Assembly: GCF_902143375.2 (NCBI RefSeq)
Contig: NZ_CABFVA020000065.1
Span: forward strand, 62,001 to 126,000
Direction: 5' to 3'
Length of the DNA stretch: 64,000 nt
DNA from: Methylacidimicrobium tartarophylax
GTDB lineage: Bacteria > Verrucomicrobiota > Verrucomicrobiia > Methylacidiphilales > Methylacidiphilaceae
The notes under the pieces are model-generated. The model did no database searches. It worked only from the letters and a program-made list of their open reading frames with translations, and was not told where the DNA came from. The translations under genes and the position numbers were made by a program. Below are positions 37,452-46,509 of this stretch, in pieces (within the stretch, counting starts at the first letter, position 1; the number at the start of each line of letters is the position of its first letter).

Positions 37452-38918
37452 ATGGTTGCGCTCTGCGACGGGAGCAAGGGGTGGAAACTCGGGAGGCTCG
37501 GTCTCTACTCTTTTCTCTTTTCTCTGATCCTGCCCGCATCCTCCTTTGGGCAGATCCTCGACCCCATCGCCCTCGCGAAGAAGGTGCAGCCGTCCGTGCT
37601 GCTGGTCTTGGAGAAGGAGTCTTCCGGGAAAGTCGTAGCCACGGGGTCGGGCTTTCTTGTCTCGGCGGACGGGAAGCTGGTGACCAACGACCACGGAAGC
37701 AAGAAGGCCGAAGACTTATCGGCGCAGGCGGCGGATGGGCGAGTTTTGCGCGTCCAGAGTATTTTGGAGCGAGACCCTGCGCACGATCGGGAGCTGCTGC
37801 AACTCGCCGCAGAGGGGCTTCCGTTCCTTCTCGTCGCCGCTTCCGTTTCCGTTCATCCGGGGGAACTCCTTGCGATCATCCCGAGTCGTTTTGCGGGCAG
37901 AAACGCCGTCTCTCTCGGCACGGCTTTCGCCGAGCAGAGTCTTTTTGGTCCGAGCCGTTTGCTCGTGGCGACTGAGGCCGTCGCGCGCCTCTACCCTGGC
38001 GCCCCTGTGGTGGGAAGCGAAGGGCAAGTCCTGGGAGTGGCGACGACAAGATCGCGCGCTAAGCCGGGTCAGTTGCTCATTCCTGTGGCAACGATCGGAA
38101 AGCTCACGGTGCTGCCGGCCGCCGGGTCTCCCAAGCAAGGAGCCGTCGCGCCACTCCAGACTGCCACGGAAAGAGCAGGGGCGACGCCCATCGTCGACGT
38201 CGGAAAGGCTTTAAAGACTCCCGGGGCAGGACAAGCGGTTCAGGAACTGATTCCTCTCTCCCCTAGGGAAACGGGAGGCGAGAAGGGAGTCGCCTGGGCC
38301 CTCCTGCAGCACGGGAATTACGAGAAAGCTGCTGCGGCTTTCGAGCAGGCGCTCCGCCGGAGGTCGTCCGACGCTCGCGCCTGGCTCGGGTTCGGCTTGG
38401 CGAAACAGCATCTCGGACAAACGGAGGAGGCGAGCGCCGCCTTCCGGCAAGCAGTCGCTCTTAGTCCTTCGAGCGGGCAGGCGTGGTGCGAGTTAGGGAG
38501 AGTCGATTTAGAGCGGAAGCGATATCGGGAAGCGGCCGGTTCTTTTGAGCGGGCGGTCCGGCTCCAACCGCAAGACGCTCGTGCCTGGCTGGGAGTTGCG
38601 GCTGCCAATCTCGCCCTGGAAAGGCGGCAAGAGGTGCTGGCGGCTCTGGGCCGAGTGCAGGTGAGCGATCCAGCCGATACGGCGATCTGGCGGGGGATCG
38701 GAGAGGTCTATTCCCGGCTTGGTAGGCCGGAGGATGCGGCAACGGCGTTCCAGAGGGCGGTCGACCGCAACCCAGGGGATGCACGGGCTTGGCTGGACCT
38801 TGGTCTTACTTCGGTCGAGCTTGGCCGCATGGAACGGGCCCAGGAGATTCTCCCCAAGCTTTTCGTGCTGGATCCCGATCTAGGAACGGAGTTGGTGCAG
38901 GCTCTGAAGACGAGGTAA
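37452..38918 (+). CDS. exported degenerate trypsin-like protein with TPR repeats
   Basis: A 488-residue protein with a signal peptide (cleavage near residue 34, after SSFG). Residues 40-230 resemble a trypsin-like/HtrA domain: GSGFLVSADGKLVTNDHG keeps a possible catalytic His, but where GNSGGP with the Ser is expected the sequence reads GAPVVGSEGQVLGV, so the nucleophile is lost. Residues 280-480 form about six TPR units (EKAAAAFEQAL, EEASAAFRQAV, REAAGSFERAV, EDAATAFQRAV). It is probably a periplasmic scaffold for protein interactions rather than a protease. Confidence 0.8.
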   Translation: MVALCDGSKGWKLGRLGLYSFLFSLILPASSFGQILDPIALAKKVQPSVLLVLEKESSGKVVATGSGFLVSADGKLVTNDHGSKKAEDLSAQAADGRVLRVQSILERDPAHDRELLQLAAEGLPFLLVAASVSVHPGELLAIIPSRFAGRNAVSLGTAFAEQSLFGPSRLLVATEAVARLYPGAPVVGSEGQVLGVATTRSRAKPGQLLIPVATIGKLTVLPAAGSPKQGAVAPLQTATERAGATPIVDVGKALKTPGAGQAVQELIPLSPRETGGEKGVAWALLQHGNYEKAAAAFEQALRRRSSDARAWLGFGLAKQHLGQTEEASAAFRQAVALSPSSGQAWCELGRVDLERKRYREAAGSFERAVRLQPQDARAWLGVAAANLALERRQEVLAALGRVQVSDPADTAIWRGIGEVYSRLGRPEDAATAFQRAVDRNPGDARAWLDLGLTSVELGRMERAQEILPKLFVLDPDLGTELVQALKTR

Positions 38919-39011
38919 AGAGATCAACGAGGAGTTTGCCGACTTGCGCGTTAAGTGGGCAAATCCGTGGGAGAGGCCGGTCAGAAAAGCATCCAGGAGC
39001 TTGCGCGAAAC

Positions 39012-39902
39012 CTACGTTGTCCGCCGCGCAGCATCCGGGTTCTCGAATGCATGGAGGAGCTCCCGTTCGAGATCGTGGGAAAGGGCTGTGAGGGGAATGG
39101 AGTCGAGCTTGTCTTCGAACGGGTTTTCTAGATTGCGTCCGATTTGATTCAACATCAGCAGGATGAGCGCGACGAACGGGGAGATGACGACGCCCCATGC
39201 TCCGGTCTCGTCGGCAATCCCGAAGGGGAGGAGGAAACTGTAGGTGTAGGTCAGGATTTCCAAGAAGCGGTCATATTGGCGAGGAAAGGGCGTGTTTCGG
39301 AGGCGCTCGCAGCCCCCCTGCACATCCGTCATCCGGGTCAGGGTCTGATCGAGGGCAAGGAACTGGAAGTCGGAAATGGCTTTCTCCGCGCAATTCTCCG
39401 ATATGCGGCGGCTTAGCAGAGTGAGGACGAAAGAACTCGCCTTTGGTTCTCCGGCCAACTTCTTCCCGAGTTCCGGAGAAGGGAGTAAGGGGAGAATCTC
39501 GGTCCACTCTTTTTCTCCGTGCAGTTCCCTACGGAGAGCGCGAATGAAGGCGATCTGAAGCAGGATGAGCTCTCTCTGGCTGTCCTCCACGCCGTGAGGA
39601 TCGGCCCTGCCCAGAAAACTCCTGACTTGGCGCAGCCAGGTTCTCGACGCATTTACGAGCTGACCCCAGAGGATGCGTGCTTCCCACCAGCGGGCATAGG
39701 CCAGGTTCGTCCGAAAGGCGAGAACTACTCCGATCAAGGCTCCCATGAGGGCAAGCGGCTGGTCCGGCATGGCGATGGATCTCAGGACCCGGGTTCGGAG
39801 ATCGGCCAAATAGGCGAGAACCGAGAGGACCAGGATCAGGAAGAGCGGCTTGCGGATCGGGGAAAGACTACGCCGCCAGATGCGATCGAATTCGCTGAGC
39901 AT
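39012..39902 (-). CDS. bestrophin-like chloride channel family protein
   Basis: A 296-residue membrane protein of the bestrophin/UPF0187 family. The signature VVLAFRTNLAYARWWEAR near residue 65 and the C-terminal NPFEDKLDSIPLTALSHDLE are clear. Four membrane helices are expected, forming a pentameric anion channel in known homologs. The ATG at 39902 is used; a GTG two codons earlier (39908) is possible. It is monocistronic, with the mscS-like gene divergent 257 bp away. Confidence 0.88.
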   Translation of the reverse strand: MLSEFDRIWRRSLSPIRKPLFLILVLSVLAYLADLRTRVLRSIAMPDQPLALMGALIGVVLAFRTNLAYARWWEARILWGQLVNASRTWLRQVRSFLGRADPHGVEDSQRELILLQIAFIRALRRELHGEKEWTEILPLLPSPELGKKLAGEPKASSFVLTLLSRRISENCAEKAISDFQFLALDQTLTRMTDVQGGCERLRNTPFPRQYDRFLEILTYTYSFLLPFGIADETGAWGVVISPFVALILLMLNQIGRNLENPFEDKLDSIPLTALSHDLERELLHAFENPDAARRTT

Positions 39903-40044
39903 GGTCACCCGTCGGTCCGCCGTTTGGGGAAAGGATGCAATCGCCTGGCTCTTGCCGGAGGCACATGGACGCGTAAGGATACCCGCGGGACCAGGAGCGG
40001 GAAAGTCCTCAGCGAGCGGTCCGCGGAGAGGTCGTCAAAACCAT

Positions 40045-40072
40045 TTGACAGGCACAAAGTAGAGAAGATTAA
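40045..40072 (+). promoter_or_regulatory. possible sigma-70 promoter for the mscS operon
   Basis: TTGACA (40045-40050) is a perfect -35 hexamer, followed after 16 bp by GATTAA, a weak -10. It sits in the longest gene-free stretch of this region, about 88 bp before the mscS-like ATG. The -10 match is only partial, so confidence is low. Confidence 0.3.
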
Positions 40073-40159
40073 CTTAATTCGAGTTGAACGGATAAGACGA
40101 TCTGCTTCCGTTCGCTTCGCTGGTTTCGTTTTTTGTCGTTCCGGTTTTCCGCTTCCTGC

Positions 40160-41524
40160 ATGACTGCCGTAGCCTACGCTCCAAGGTATTATTGGCAACA
40201 AATGCCTCTGGGCGAGTTGTCGGCCGCCCTGGCGCTGCTGGTTCTGGGCGGGCTTCTGCGAGGGCTGGTCGGGCGTTGGCAGGGGAAGCCGATTCGCTGG
40301 CGGACGCCCGAGGAGCCGGAGGGATGGCGGGAGGGAATCCTAAGCTCCCTCTTCCCCCCGGTCGAGGTGGGCCTCTGGGGGACCTCTGCCGTCATGATCC
40401 TCTTGGCGGCATCCAACTATCTTCGCCATTTCACCGGGCATGGGTTGCCCCGTCTCTCGATCGTGGTCGGGGTAGAGGCCATCTGGTCCTTAGCTTTCTG
40501 GTGGTTTCTCGCACGGTTTGTGGCAATCGGCTTGACTTGGCTCCGCCGGAAAACCGGCATTGGTCGCGGGGAGTGGGCCGTCGTGCTCTTCCCCAGGCTT
40601 GCCCGATTTGTCCATTTCCTTGCTCCCGCGATCGGACTGATTGCCGTCGAAAGCTTCCCGATCCACCACTTCTATCGGCTTATTCTTCATAGGGTTTTGG
40701 CTATTTATGCCATTGGTCTGGTCGGCCTCGCCGGCGGGCAGGGCGTGGCGGCAGTGGGCGACTGGATTCTGCGTCACCACCCGCGCAGCGTGGATCCGGC
40801 CGCCGATTTGCGTTCGCGCAAGCTTCACACCCAAGTGCGCGTGGCCACCCGGGTGCTCTACTTCGTGATCGGGCTGTTGACGTTCTCCTGGGTGCTGATG
40901 CTCTTTTCTGAGGTTCGCCATCTGGGCGCGAGCCTGCTTGCCTCGGCCGGCATCATCGGTGTGATCGGCGGACTCGCCGCGCAGAGGACGATCGGCAACA
41001 TCTTCGCGGGGTTGCAGATCGCTTGGTCTCAACCAGTGCGCCTGGGGGACGTGGTGGTCGTGGAAGGACAGTGGGGGACGATCGAGGAGATCACCCTGAC
41101 CTACGTCGTGGTCGCCGTCTGGAATCAGATCCGGCTGATTCTTCCGATTACCTATTTGATCGATCAGCCGTTCCAGAACTGGACTCGAAACGCAAGCGAG
41201 CTCTTGGGGATCGTCCACGTCTACGTCGACTACACGATGCCGGTGGAGGAGATGCGGAAATACCTCATCGAAATCTGCCGGAAGAATCCGCTCTGGGACG
41301 GGCGCGTGGCGGTGACGCAGGTCACCCAGGCGACCGAGCGAACCATGAACGTTCGCCTGCTGGTGAGCGCGCAAGACTCCTCGAAAGCGTGGGATCTGCG
41401 CTGTGCGGTTCGGGAGCAGATGATCGCATTTGTCCGCGAGCGATATCCGGAATGTCTTCCCAAAATCCGCGCGGAGTGGGAAGCTCTCGCAAAGGAAAGC
41501 AGGAGCGAACTTCTCGATGGATAG
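40160..41524 (+). CDS. MscS-family mechanosensitive channel
   Basis: A 454-residue protein with four to five N-terminal membrane helices, a pore-lining helix near ASLLASAGIIGVIGGLAAQRTIGNI, and the MscS beta domain with IAWSQPVRLGDVVVVEGQWGTIEEITLTYVVV. The C-terminal alpha/beta domain ends near residue 450. It protects against osmotic downshock in known members. The ATG at 40160 is chosen; an upstream TTG (40133) and an ATG at 40202 are alternatives. It overlaps the next gene by 8 bp. Confidence 0.88.
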   Translation: MTAVAYAPRYYWQQMPLGELSAALALLVLGGLLRGLVGRWQGKPIRWRTPEEPEGWREGILSSLFPPVEVGLWGTSAVMILLAASNYLRHFTGHGLPRLSIVVGVEAIWSLAFWWFLARFVAIGLTWLRRKTGIGRGEWAVVLFPRLARFVHFLAPAIGLIAVESFPIHHFYRLILHRVLAIYAIGLVGLAGGQGVAAVGDWILRHHPRSVDPAADLRSRKLHTQVRVATRVLYFVIGLLTFSWVLMLFSEVRHLGASLLASAGIIGVIGGLAAQRTIGNIFAGLQIAWSQPVRLGDVVVVEGQWGTIEEITLTYVVVAVWNQIRLILPITYLIDQPFQNWTRNASELLGIVHVYVDYTMPVEEMRKYLIEICRKNPLWDGRVAVTQVTQATERTMNVRLLVSAQDSSKAWDLRCAVREQMIAFVRERYPECLPKIRAEWEALAKESRSELLDG

Positions 41525-42284
41525 GCCGGGGGACCAGCAGCAGACAAGGCCGCTGGCGCCTCGGGCACGACCGGAAATCCACCGCAAGGTGCGTAAGCTC
41601 CTACGCCGCTTGGCGTTACCGAGCGGCGCGCGCGTGCTGGATCTGCCCCTTGGGCCCGGGGCGATGGCCGAGCAGTTGCAGCGCGACGGATTGGCTGTCT
41701 GGGGAGCCGATCTCGACTTGGCGCAATCCGACGGGCTCCACCCATCGATCCGGCGGGAGCGGGTCGACCTAAATGGAATTCTGCCTTTTCCGGACCAGTT
41801 CTTCGACCTGGTGGTTTCGCTCGAGGGCATCGAGCATCTCGAAAATCCATTCCAATTTCTCCGGGAAGTCGGCCGCGTCTGCCGTCCGGGAGGCTATCTT
41901 CTTCTCTCCACCCCGAACATCTGCAATCTGGAAGAACGGTTGAACTTCCTGGTTCGAGGAGCCTTTTACCGCTATATTTCAGCTCGGGCCTTCGCAGAAC
42001 AGGGCAGCGGCTTCGATCATCAAAATCTCATGACCTGGGTGGAGATCCGTCAGCTACTCGATTGGAACGGCTTTTCCCTGCTCGGGCTCTTCCGCGACAA
42101 GATCAAGTGGAGGCAGCTCCTCTTTCTGGGCCCGCTCGGTCTGCTCCTCTGGGGCTTCGGCAGGCTTCAGAGTCGGGCGCGCAGAGAGAAGTATTGCTGG
42201 AGGGAAACGGAGTCGGCTCCGGTGCTCTTCGGCGGAAGTACCCTGATCGTGCTCGCAAGAAAAGGCGTGGGGCGATCGGGATGA
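41517..42284 (+). CDS. class I SAM-dependent methyltransferase
   Basis: A 255-residue protein with a Rossmann-like methyltransferase core: motif I region VLDLPLGPGAMAEQL, LNGILPFPDQFFDLVVSLEGIEHLENP and the post-core VGRVCRPGGYLLLSTPN. Motif I has P instead of the usual G (DLPLGPG versus DxGxGxG), which might alter SAM binding. The start overlaps the mscS stop and the end overlaps the next methyltransferase gene by 4 bp. Together with the glycosyltransferase that follows, it may modify a cell-surface glycan. Confidence 0.82.
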   Translation: MDRPGDQQQTRPLAPRARPEIHRKVRKLLRRLALPSGARVLDLPLGPGAMAEQLQRDGLAVWGADLDLAQSDGLHPSIRRERVDLNGILPFPDQFFDLVVSLEGIEHLENPFQFLREVGRVCRPGGYLLLSTPNICNLEERLNFLVRGAFYRYISARAFAEQGSGFDHQNLMTWVEIRQLLDWNGFSLLGLFRDKIKWRQLLFLGPLGLLLWGFGRLQSRARREKYCWRETESAPVLFGGSTLIVLARKGVGRSG

Positions 42285-43015
42285 GTACGGAGGCGATCTA
42301 TCGGGCCGTGCTTCCCCTGCTGCGATCCCACCTCCCTCCGGATGGGCGCCATCTCGATGTGGGGAGCGGCTCCGGAGAGCTCATTCGGCGGCTACGGGCC
42401 GGATGGAAGGGGTTGAGCTTCGGCTGCGACTATACTTCCGAATGGATGAAACTCCCGGGGCAGACGGTGGACGTCGCCGACCTCAATCAGGATCCGCTTC
42501 CCTACGAAAACGGCTTTTTCGACGCGGTGAGCTGCACGGAGGTGGTCGAGCATCTCGACGACTATCGCCGGCTTCTTCGAGAGATCTTTCGGGTGCTTCG
42601 GCCGGGAGGAATCCTCGTCCTGTCGACCCCGAACATTCTCAACCTCAAGTCGCGGCTCCGGTTCCTCTGGTTCGGTTTTTGGAACCTCTTTGGTCCGCTC
42701 CCCTTCTCCCGGAGGATTCGCGTCGACACCGATGGACACGTCACGCCCGTGCACTATTTCTATCTTGCCCACGCCCTTGAGGAAGCGGGATTCACGGAGA
42801 TCGGCGTCACGGTAGACCGCTGGCAGCGCTCCTCTCTTCTCTCTCTGGTCCTTCTCTATCTCCCGGTGCGGCTTCTCGGGGGAGCCGCCTATTCGAGAGA
42901 GGTGCAGCGTCATCACACCATCGATGCCGGCAACCAATCGCATGTGAAGGCGGTGAATTCGGTGCCGCTCCTCGTCGGCAGAACATGCATTGTCTGGGCA
43001 ACGAAGCCCGCCTGA
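42281..43015 (+). CDS. class I SAM-dependent methyltransferase
   Basis: A 244-residue paralog-like neighbour of the previous gene. It has a full SAM motif I, HLDVGSGSGELIRRL, then LNQDPLPYENGFFDAVSCTEVVEHLDD and FRVLRPGGILVLSTPNILNLKSRL. The C-terminal third contains hydrophobic and aromatic segments. The ATG overlaps the previous stop (ATGA). The substrate is unknown, perhaps a sugar or lipid intermediate of the surface polysaccharide suggested by the adjacent glycosyltransferase. Confidence 0.85.
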   Translation: MSTEAIYRAVLPLLRSHLPPDGRHLDVGSGSGELIRRLRAGWKGLSFGCDYTSEWMKLPGQTVDVADLNQDPLPYENGFFDAVSCTEVVEHLDDYRRLLREIFRVLRPGGILVLSTPNILNLKSRLRFLWFGFWNLFGPLPFSRRIRVDTDGHVTPVHYFYLAHALEEAGFTEIGVTVDRWQRSSLLSLVLLYLPVRLLGGAAYSREVQRHHTIDAGNQSHVKAVNSVPLLVGRTCIVWATKPA

Positions 43016-43067
43016 TGGGAAGGCGTTCCAGCTCGAGACCGGGAAACCGCGCAACATCCACGGCAAG

Positions 43068-44216
43068 ATGAAGCGATCTCGAATCGCCGTCGTCAGCCTC
43101 TTTTATGGGGAATCCGGAGGTGCGGAGCTCTTTGCGAGCGAGGTGACCGATCGGCTGGCGGAATCCGGGGAATTTGACGTCCACGTCCTGGCCACCCGCT
43201 GGAGAGATAGGACGGGAAAGATTACATTTCACCGCATCGACTTCCGAAAGTGGCCGCGATCCCTCCTCTCTCTCTCTCTCTCGATCCGGAAGATGGCGGT
43301 CGAGGAGGGCTTCGACCTGATCCACACCCATGAATTGCTCGACGTTGCCGATGTGGTCACCTTCGGCGCTCCGGTCGCCCTCTGGCCAAAGATTCAAGGG
43401 AAGAAAGGGGTGCCGCTGCGAACGGTGGTCGATCGTCGTGTCGAAAGACGCCTGCTCCTCTCCGATCGGCTCCGGTGGATCCTGGCGAACTCGAATCAAT
43501 CGGTACGCTGGTTGAGGGCGGAATACCCAGAGTTGGCCGGGCGGCCGGTAGGGGTGGAGACGCTCTACCCGGGAGTCGATCTTCGGCGGTTTGCCCCTCC
43601 CAGCCGGGACGAGCGAGAGTCGAGCCGAGCGCGGCATGCGGGGCGTTTCGGCTGGAAGGCCTCGGACCCGGTTGGCCTTTTTGTGGGAAATTACTGGGAA
43701 CACAAGGGCTTGGGAACCGCGTTGCGCGCCCTTCGGGTTCTTCGGAAGAAGAACTGCCCGGTCAGGCTTCTGGTGATGGGGAACGACCGGAGAAAAGAAA
43801 GATGGCTTTCGGAGATGGCCGACTTGGGCGTGAAAACAGAGGATGTTGCCTTTCTCGGAGAGGTCGCCGAGGGGAGGGAAGCCTATTTCAAGGCCGCGGA
43901 CTTCCTGGTCCTCCTTTCCCGCTTCGAAAGTTTCGGGACCGTGGTCCTGGAGGCCGTGGCTTCCGGGCTGCCGGTCATCCTGAGTAGCCGGGTTCCGGCC
44001 CGGGAGATTCTTCCTCCGGACGGCGGGAGCGTGATCGAGGATCCGATGGACGCCTTCGGGGCGAGCCAGGCGATGGAGGCATGGATCCGAAACTCCGCGG
44101 CGAGGGAGAAGCTCGCCTCCCAAGCGGTGGAAGTCGCCAGGACCTATACGTGGGAAACGGCGGCCGAGAAGACGGCCGCGGTTTATCGAGACTGCTTGAC
44201 CCGAAAAAGGGGGTAA
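43068..44216 (+). CDS. GT4-type glycosyltransferase
   Basis: A 382-residue GT-B fold enzyme. The N-terminal IAVVSLFYGESGGAELFASE is the acceptor-side glycine motif; GLFVGNYWEHKGLGTALRAL starts the donor domain; and ESFGTVVLEAVASGLPVI is the EX7E donor-binding motif. The start ATG at 43068 is chosen because upstream codons overlap the previous gene and are unconserved. It probably adds a sugar to lipopolysaccharide or a related glycan; the substrate is not deducible. Confidence 0.87.
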   Translation: MKRSRIAVVSLFYGESGGAELFASEVTDRLAESGEFDVHVLATRWRDRTGKITFHRIDFRKWPRSLLSLSLSIRKMAVEEGFDLIHTHELLDVADVVTFGAPVALWPKIQGKKGVPLRTVVDRRVERRLLLSDRLRWILANSNQSVRWLRAEYPELAGRPVGVETLYPGVDLRRFAPPSRDERESSRARHAGRFGWKASDPVGLFVGNYWEHKGLGTALRALRVLRKKNCPVRLLVMGNDRRKERWLSEMADLGVKTEDVAFLGEVAEGREAYFKAADFLVLLSRFESFGTVVLEAVASGLPVILSSRVPAREILPPDGGSVIEDPMDAFGASQAMEAWIRNSAAREKLASQAVEVARTYTWETAAEKTAAVYRDCLTRKRG

Positions 44217-44229
44217 CGCGGGTGTCTTC

Positions 44230-45003
44230 TCACGCCTCGAACTGGGTGAGCGCCTCAGCGATCCCCTCGGAGGCAGGAAGGCTCGCGAGGAACCCGCCCT
44301 GACTGCTCACACGAGCCTTTACTTCGGGAATGGCGTTGAAGGGACAGGTCAAGAAAGCGGCGTAGCGGCGATCGAGCATGGGCAGATCGTTGTGGTGGTC
44401 GCCCGCGGCGAGGGTGGCGGAAGCATCCAGGCCGATCTCCTTTTGCACGGCTTCCAGAGCGCTGCCTTTATGAATGTCCCGGTGGGAAAAACGAAAGCCC
44501 TCGCAGTTGCGTTGGAGGGAGAGTTCGGGAAACGGGCGGATCCAATCACGGATCTTCTCATGGATCCGGTCGGCTTCCGTCGCATTCGAAGCCAAGATTT
44601 CCACGGGCGACCATTCGGCGCTCTGGTAGATCGCACGCGTCTGGTGCTGGAGAAAGTCGCGCATCCCTTCCCAAAGAGGGGCGGTGGCTGTAAAAAGCTC
44701 CTGGTGGAGATCCGAGCAGCGCTGGTTCCAGGATCGGTGGGGAATGGGAAGATGACGGTCGATCCGATACACTTCTCGCTCGCCGAGCACGACCCAGTCC
44801 GGCCAGCAAGGGAAGTGTTGTCGCTCGAGCTCGCGCTGCAGACTTTCCCACGACCGGCCGGTATTGATGACCCAGACCACACCTCTCTGCTCTCGGAGTT
44901 GATGCAGGCGAGCAAAAAAGGCGGGACAAACGGAGCGGTCGACTTCCTCCGAAATGGGAAGGAGCGTGCCGTCGAAGTCGGTGCAGACAAGCCGTAGGAT
45001 CAT
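44230..45003 (-). CDS. HAD superfamily phosphatase (subclass IIB)
   Basis: A 257-residue HAD hydrolase. Motif I is VCTDFDGTLLP at residues 6-16, motif II is VINTGRSW, the conserved Lys is probably in DIHKGSALEAV and motif IV is AAGDHHNDLPML. The cap position and length fit the Cof/sucrose-phosphatase-like type, so a sugar phosphate is the likely substrate. The ATG at 45003 is the best start. It is convergent with the glycosyltransferase, 13 bp apart. Confidence 0.85.
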   Translation of the reverse strand: MILRLVCTDFDGTLLPISEEVDRSVCPAFFARLHQLREQRGVVWVINTGRSWESLQRELERQHFPCWPDWVVLGEREVYRIDRHLPIPHRSWNQRCSDLHQELFTATAPLWEGMRDFLQHQTRAIYQSAEWSPVEILASNATEADRIHEKIRDWIRPFPELSLQRNCEGFRFSHRDIHKGSALEAVQKEIGLDASATLAAGDHHNDLPMLDRRYAAFLTCPFNAIPEVKARVSSQGGFLASLPASEGIAEALTQFEA

Positions 45004-45342
45004 AAGTCGCACCAGCGAGAGGCGCCGGCCGCACACTGATTCTTAGCACAAGCCGGATGGCGTGCAAAAGGTCCTTCACGAGGCGATCGAAAGAGCTCAA
45101 ATGCGGGTTCTGCGGCCGGATTCGTCCGATCGGTAGTAGGCAACGCACACGTCAGGAATGGATTACGACCGACAAAAAATGTCACGCAATTGTAACAATG
45201 GTTTTCGCCTCCCCTGCGCTAAATTAGCAAGTCGAGCGACTTAATCCGCAGAATGATTTGCAGCGCAACAGCGGCGAACGGCGTCGACACCCGCAATGCC
45301 GGCAAGCGGCCGTAGAGCAGGAAAACAAGCAAGGAGACGAAC
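45004..45342. other. 339-bp divergent intergenic region before exbB
   Basis: There is no open frame I can support between the HAD gene and exbB. The region has an AT-rich patch (45170-45230), an 18-bp dyad listed separately, and an AAGGAGACG ribosome site next to exbB. Promoters for both divergent units should lie here, but no pair of hexamers with good spacing stands out. Confidence 0.6.
45180..45197. promoter_or_regulatory. 18-bp dyad upstream of exbB-exbD-tonB
   Basis: TGTCAC-GCAATT-GTAACA has the symmetric form TGTnAC-N6-GTnACA, the layout of many dimeric regulator sites. It lies 146 bp before exbB. Tools to test significance were not available, and it does not resemble the usual Fur consensus. 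Confidence 0.3.
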
Positions 45343-45978
45343 ATGTTGATGGAGCTTTTCTCTAAGGGTGGACCGATCATGTGGCCGATCGCGGTCCTTG
45401 CCGTGGTGACGGCGATCGTTCTAGTGGAGAGGGGTATATTCATCTTTCAGATGAGCCTCCGAAAAGATCCCAAGGCGGTACGCACCGTCTTCGAGTTGGT
45501 GGAACAAGGGTCTCTTGACGAAGCCGTCTCCGTGGCAAGCCGCTCCAAGGATCTGGTCGCCCAGGTCTTGGGAGAAGGATTGCGTCATCGCGACACCTCG
45601 CTCACCGAAGCTCTGTCCGAAGGCGCGAATGCGGTACTCCATCGCTTTCACCGGGGGTTGGTCGTGCTCGACACGGCAGTCACCCTTGGACCGCTGCTCG
45701 GTCTCTTAGGTACGGTGACGGGAATGATGCGAGCCTTTAGTCTCGTCGGAGGAGGGGAGCTTGCCGGAAAGCAGGCGGCCATCACCGGCGGGGTTGCCGA
45801 ATCGCTTCTGGCGGTCTGTTTCGGCTTGGGGGTTGCGATCGCGGCGATCGTGCCTCTCAACTTTCTCAATGCTCGGTCGGAGCGTGTGCGCAGGCAGGTC
45901 GAGGCTTCCGCGACGCGGCTCGAGATGCTGATGGCCCGGAAGGGGTCGGAAGCCATGGTGCTGGATCAGGTTGCCTAG
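45343..45978 (+). CDS. exbB: ExbB/TolQ/MotA-type proton channel protein
   Basis: A 211-residue inner-membrane protein with three helices (about residues 10-32, 105-130 and 150-172). The segment GLVVLDTAVTLGPLLGLLGTVTGMMRAF and the following AITGGVAESLLAVCFGLGVAIAAIVPLNF are the family signature. With ExbD it converts proton motive force into movement of TonB for uptake through outer-membrane receptors. It has a strong AAGGAGACG ribosome site. A Tol-type role cannot be excluded, but the tonB gene in the same operon favours ExbB. Confidence 0.9.
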   Translation: MLMELFSKGGPIMWPIAVLAVVTAIVLVERGIFIFQMSLRKDPKAVRTVFELVEQGSLDEAVSVASRSKDLVAQVLGEGLRHRDTSLTEALSEGANAVLHRFHRGLVVLDTAVTLGPLLGLLGTVTGMMRAFSLVGGGELAGKQAAITGGVAESLLAVCFGLGVAIAAIVPLNFLNARSERVRRQVEASATRLEMLMARKGSEAMVLDQVA

Positions 45979-46008
45979 GGAGGCGGTTCCAAGGAAGAAG
46001 ATTGCCCC

Positions 46009-46509
46009 ATGCGCGTCGTCCTACAGGATCGCCATCGGCCGAGACTTGAGATCATCCCGTTCATCGACGTGATGTTCTTTCTCTTGGCTACGTTCATGAT
46101 CGTCTCGCTTTCGATGACCAAGAACGAGGCCATCTCGATTCGTCTGCCCCAAGGAACGACCACGGTGGTCCAGAATCCCAACGATCAGATGATCGTGACG
46201 GTCCTGGCCAACGGGGATTATTCGATCGGAAAGGACAAGGTACCCGCGGACGACATCGGCAAGAAGCTCGCGGCGCTGAAGGCGGCGAATCCGGATCCCA
46301 AGGTTTTTGTCACGGGGGAGTCGGACGCTCCTTTCGAGCGGGTGATTCAGGTGGTTGACGAGGGGCGCAGGCTCGGAATCAGCCGGATCGCCATTCAGAC
46401 GACTAAGCCGAAACCAACTGGACAACCAGGTACTGCCGCACCAGCCGGCCAAACAGCACAGCCTCAACAGCATCGTGCAGGAGAGGGGGTGAACAATGGA
46501 AAGAAATGA
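46009..46509 (+). CDS. exbD: ExbD/TolR-type biopolymer transport protein
   Basis: A 166-residue protein with one membrane helix (about residues 16-38) carrying the essential Asp in IIPFIDVMFFLLATFMI, then a periplasmic domain ending near residue 130. The C-terminal ~35 residues are a Pro/Gln/Gly-rich tail not seen in typical ExbD. It overlaps tonB by 14 bp and belongs to the exbB-exbD-tonB operon. Confidence 0.9.
   Translation: MRVVLQDRHRPRLEIIPFIDVMFFLLATFMIVSLSMTKNEAISIRLPQGTTTVVQNPNDQMIVTVLANGDYSIGKDKVPADDIGKKLAALKAANPDPKVFVTGESDAPFERVIQVVDEGRRLGISRIAIQTTKPKPTGQPGTAAPAGQTAQPQQHRAGEGVNNGKK

Noticed and set aside
45219-45443. A 74-residue minus-strand frame before and inside exbB
   Set aside because: It overlaps the exbB start antisense and has no ribosome site or family features.
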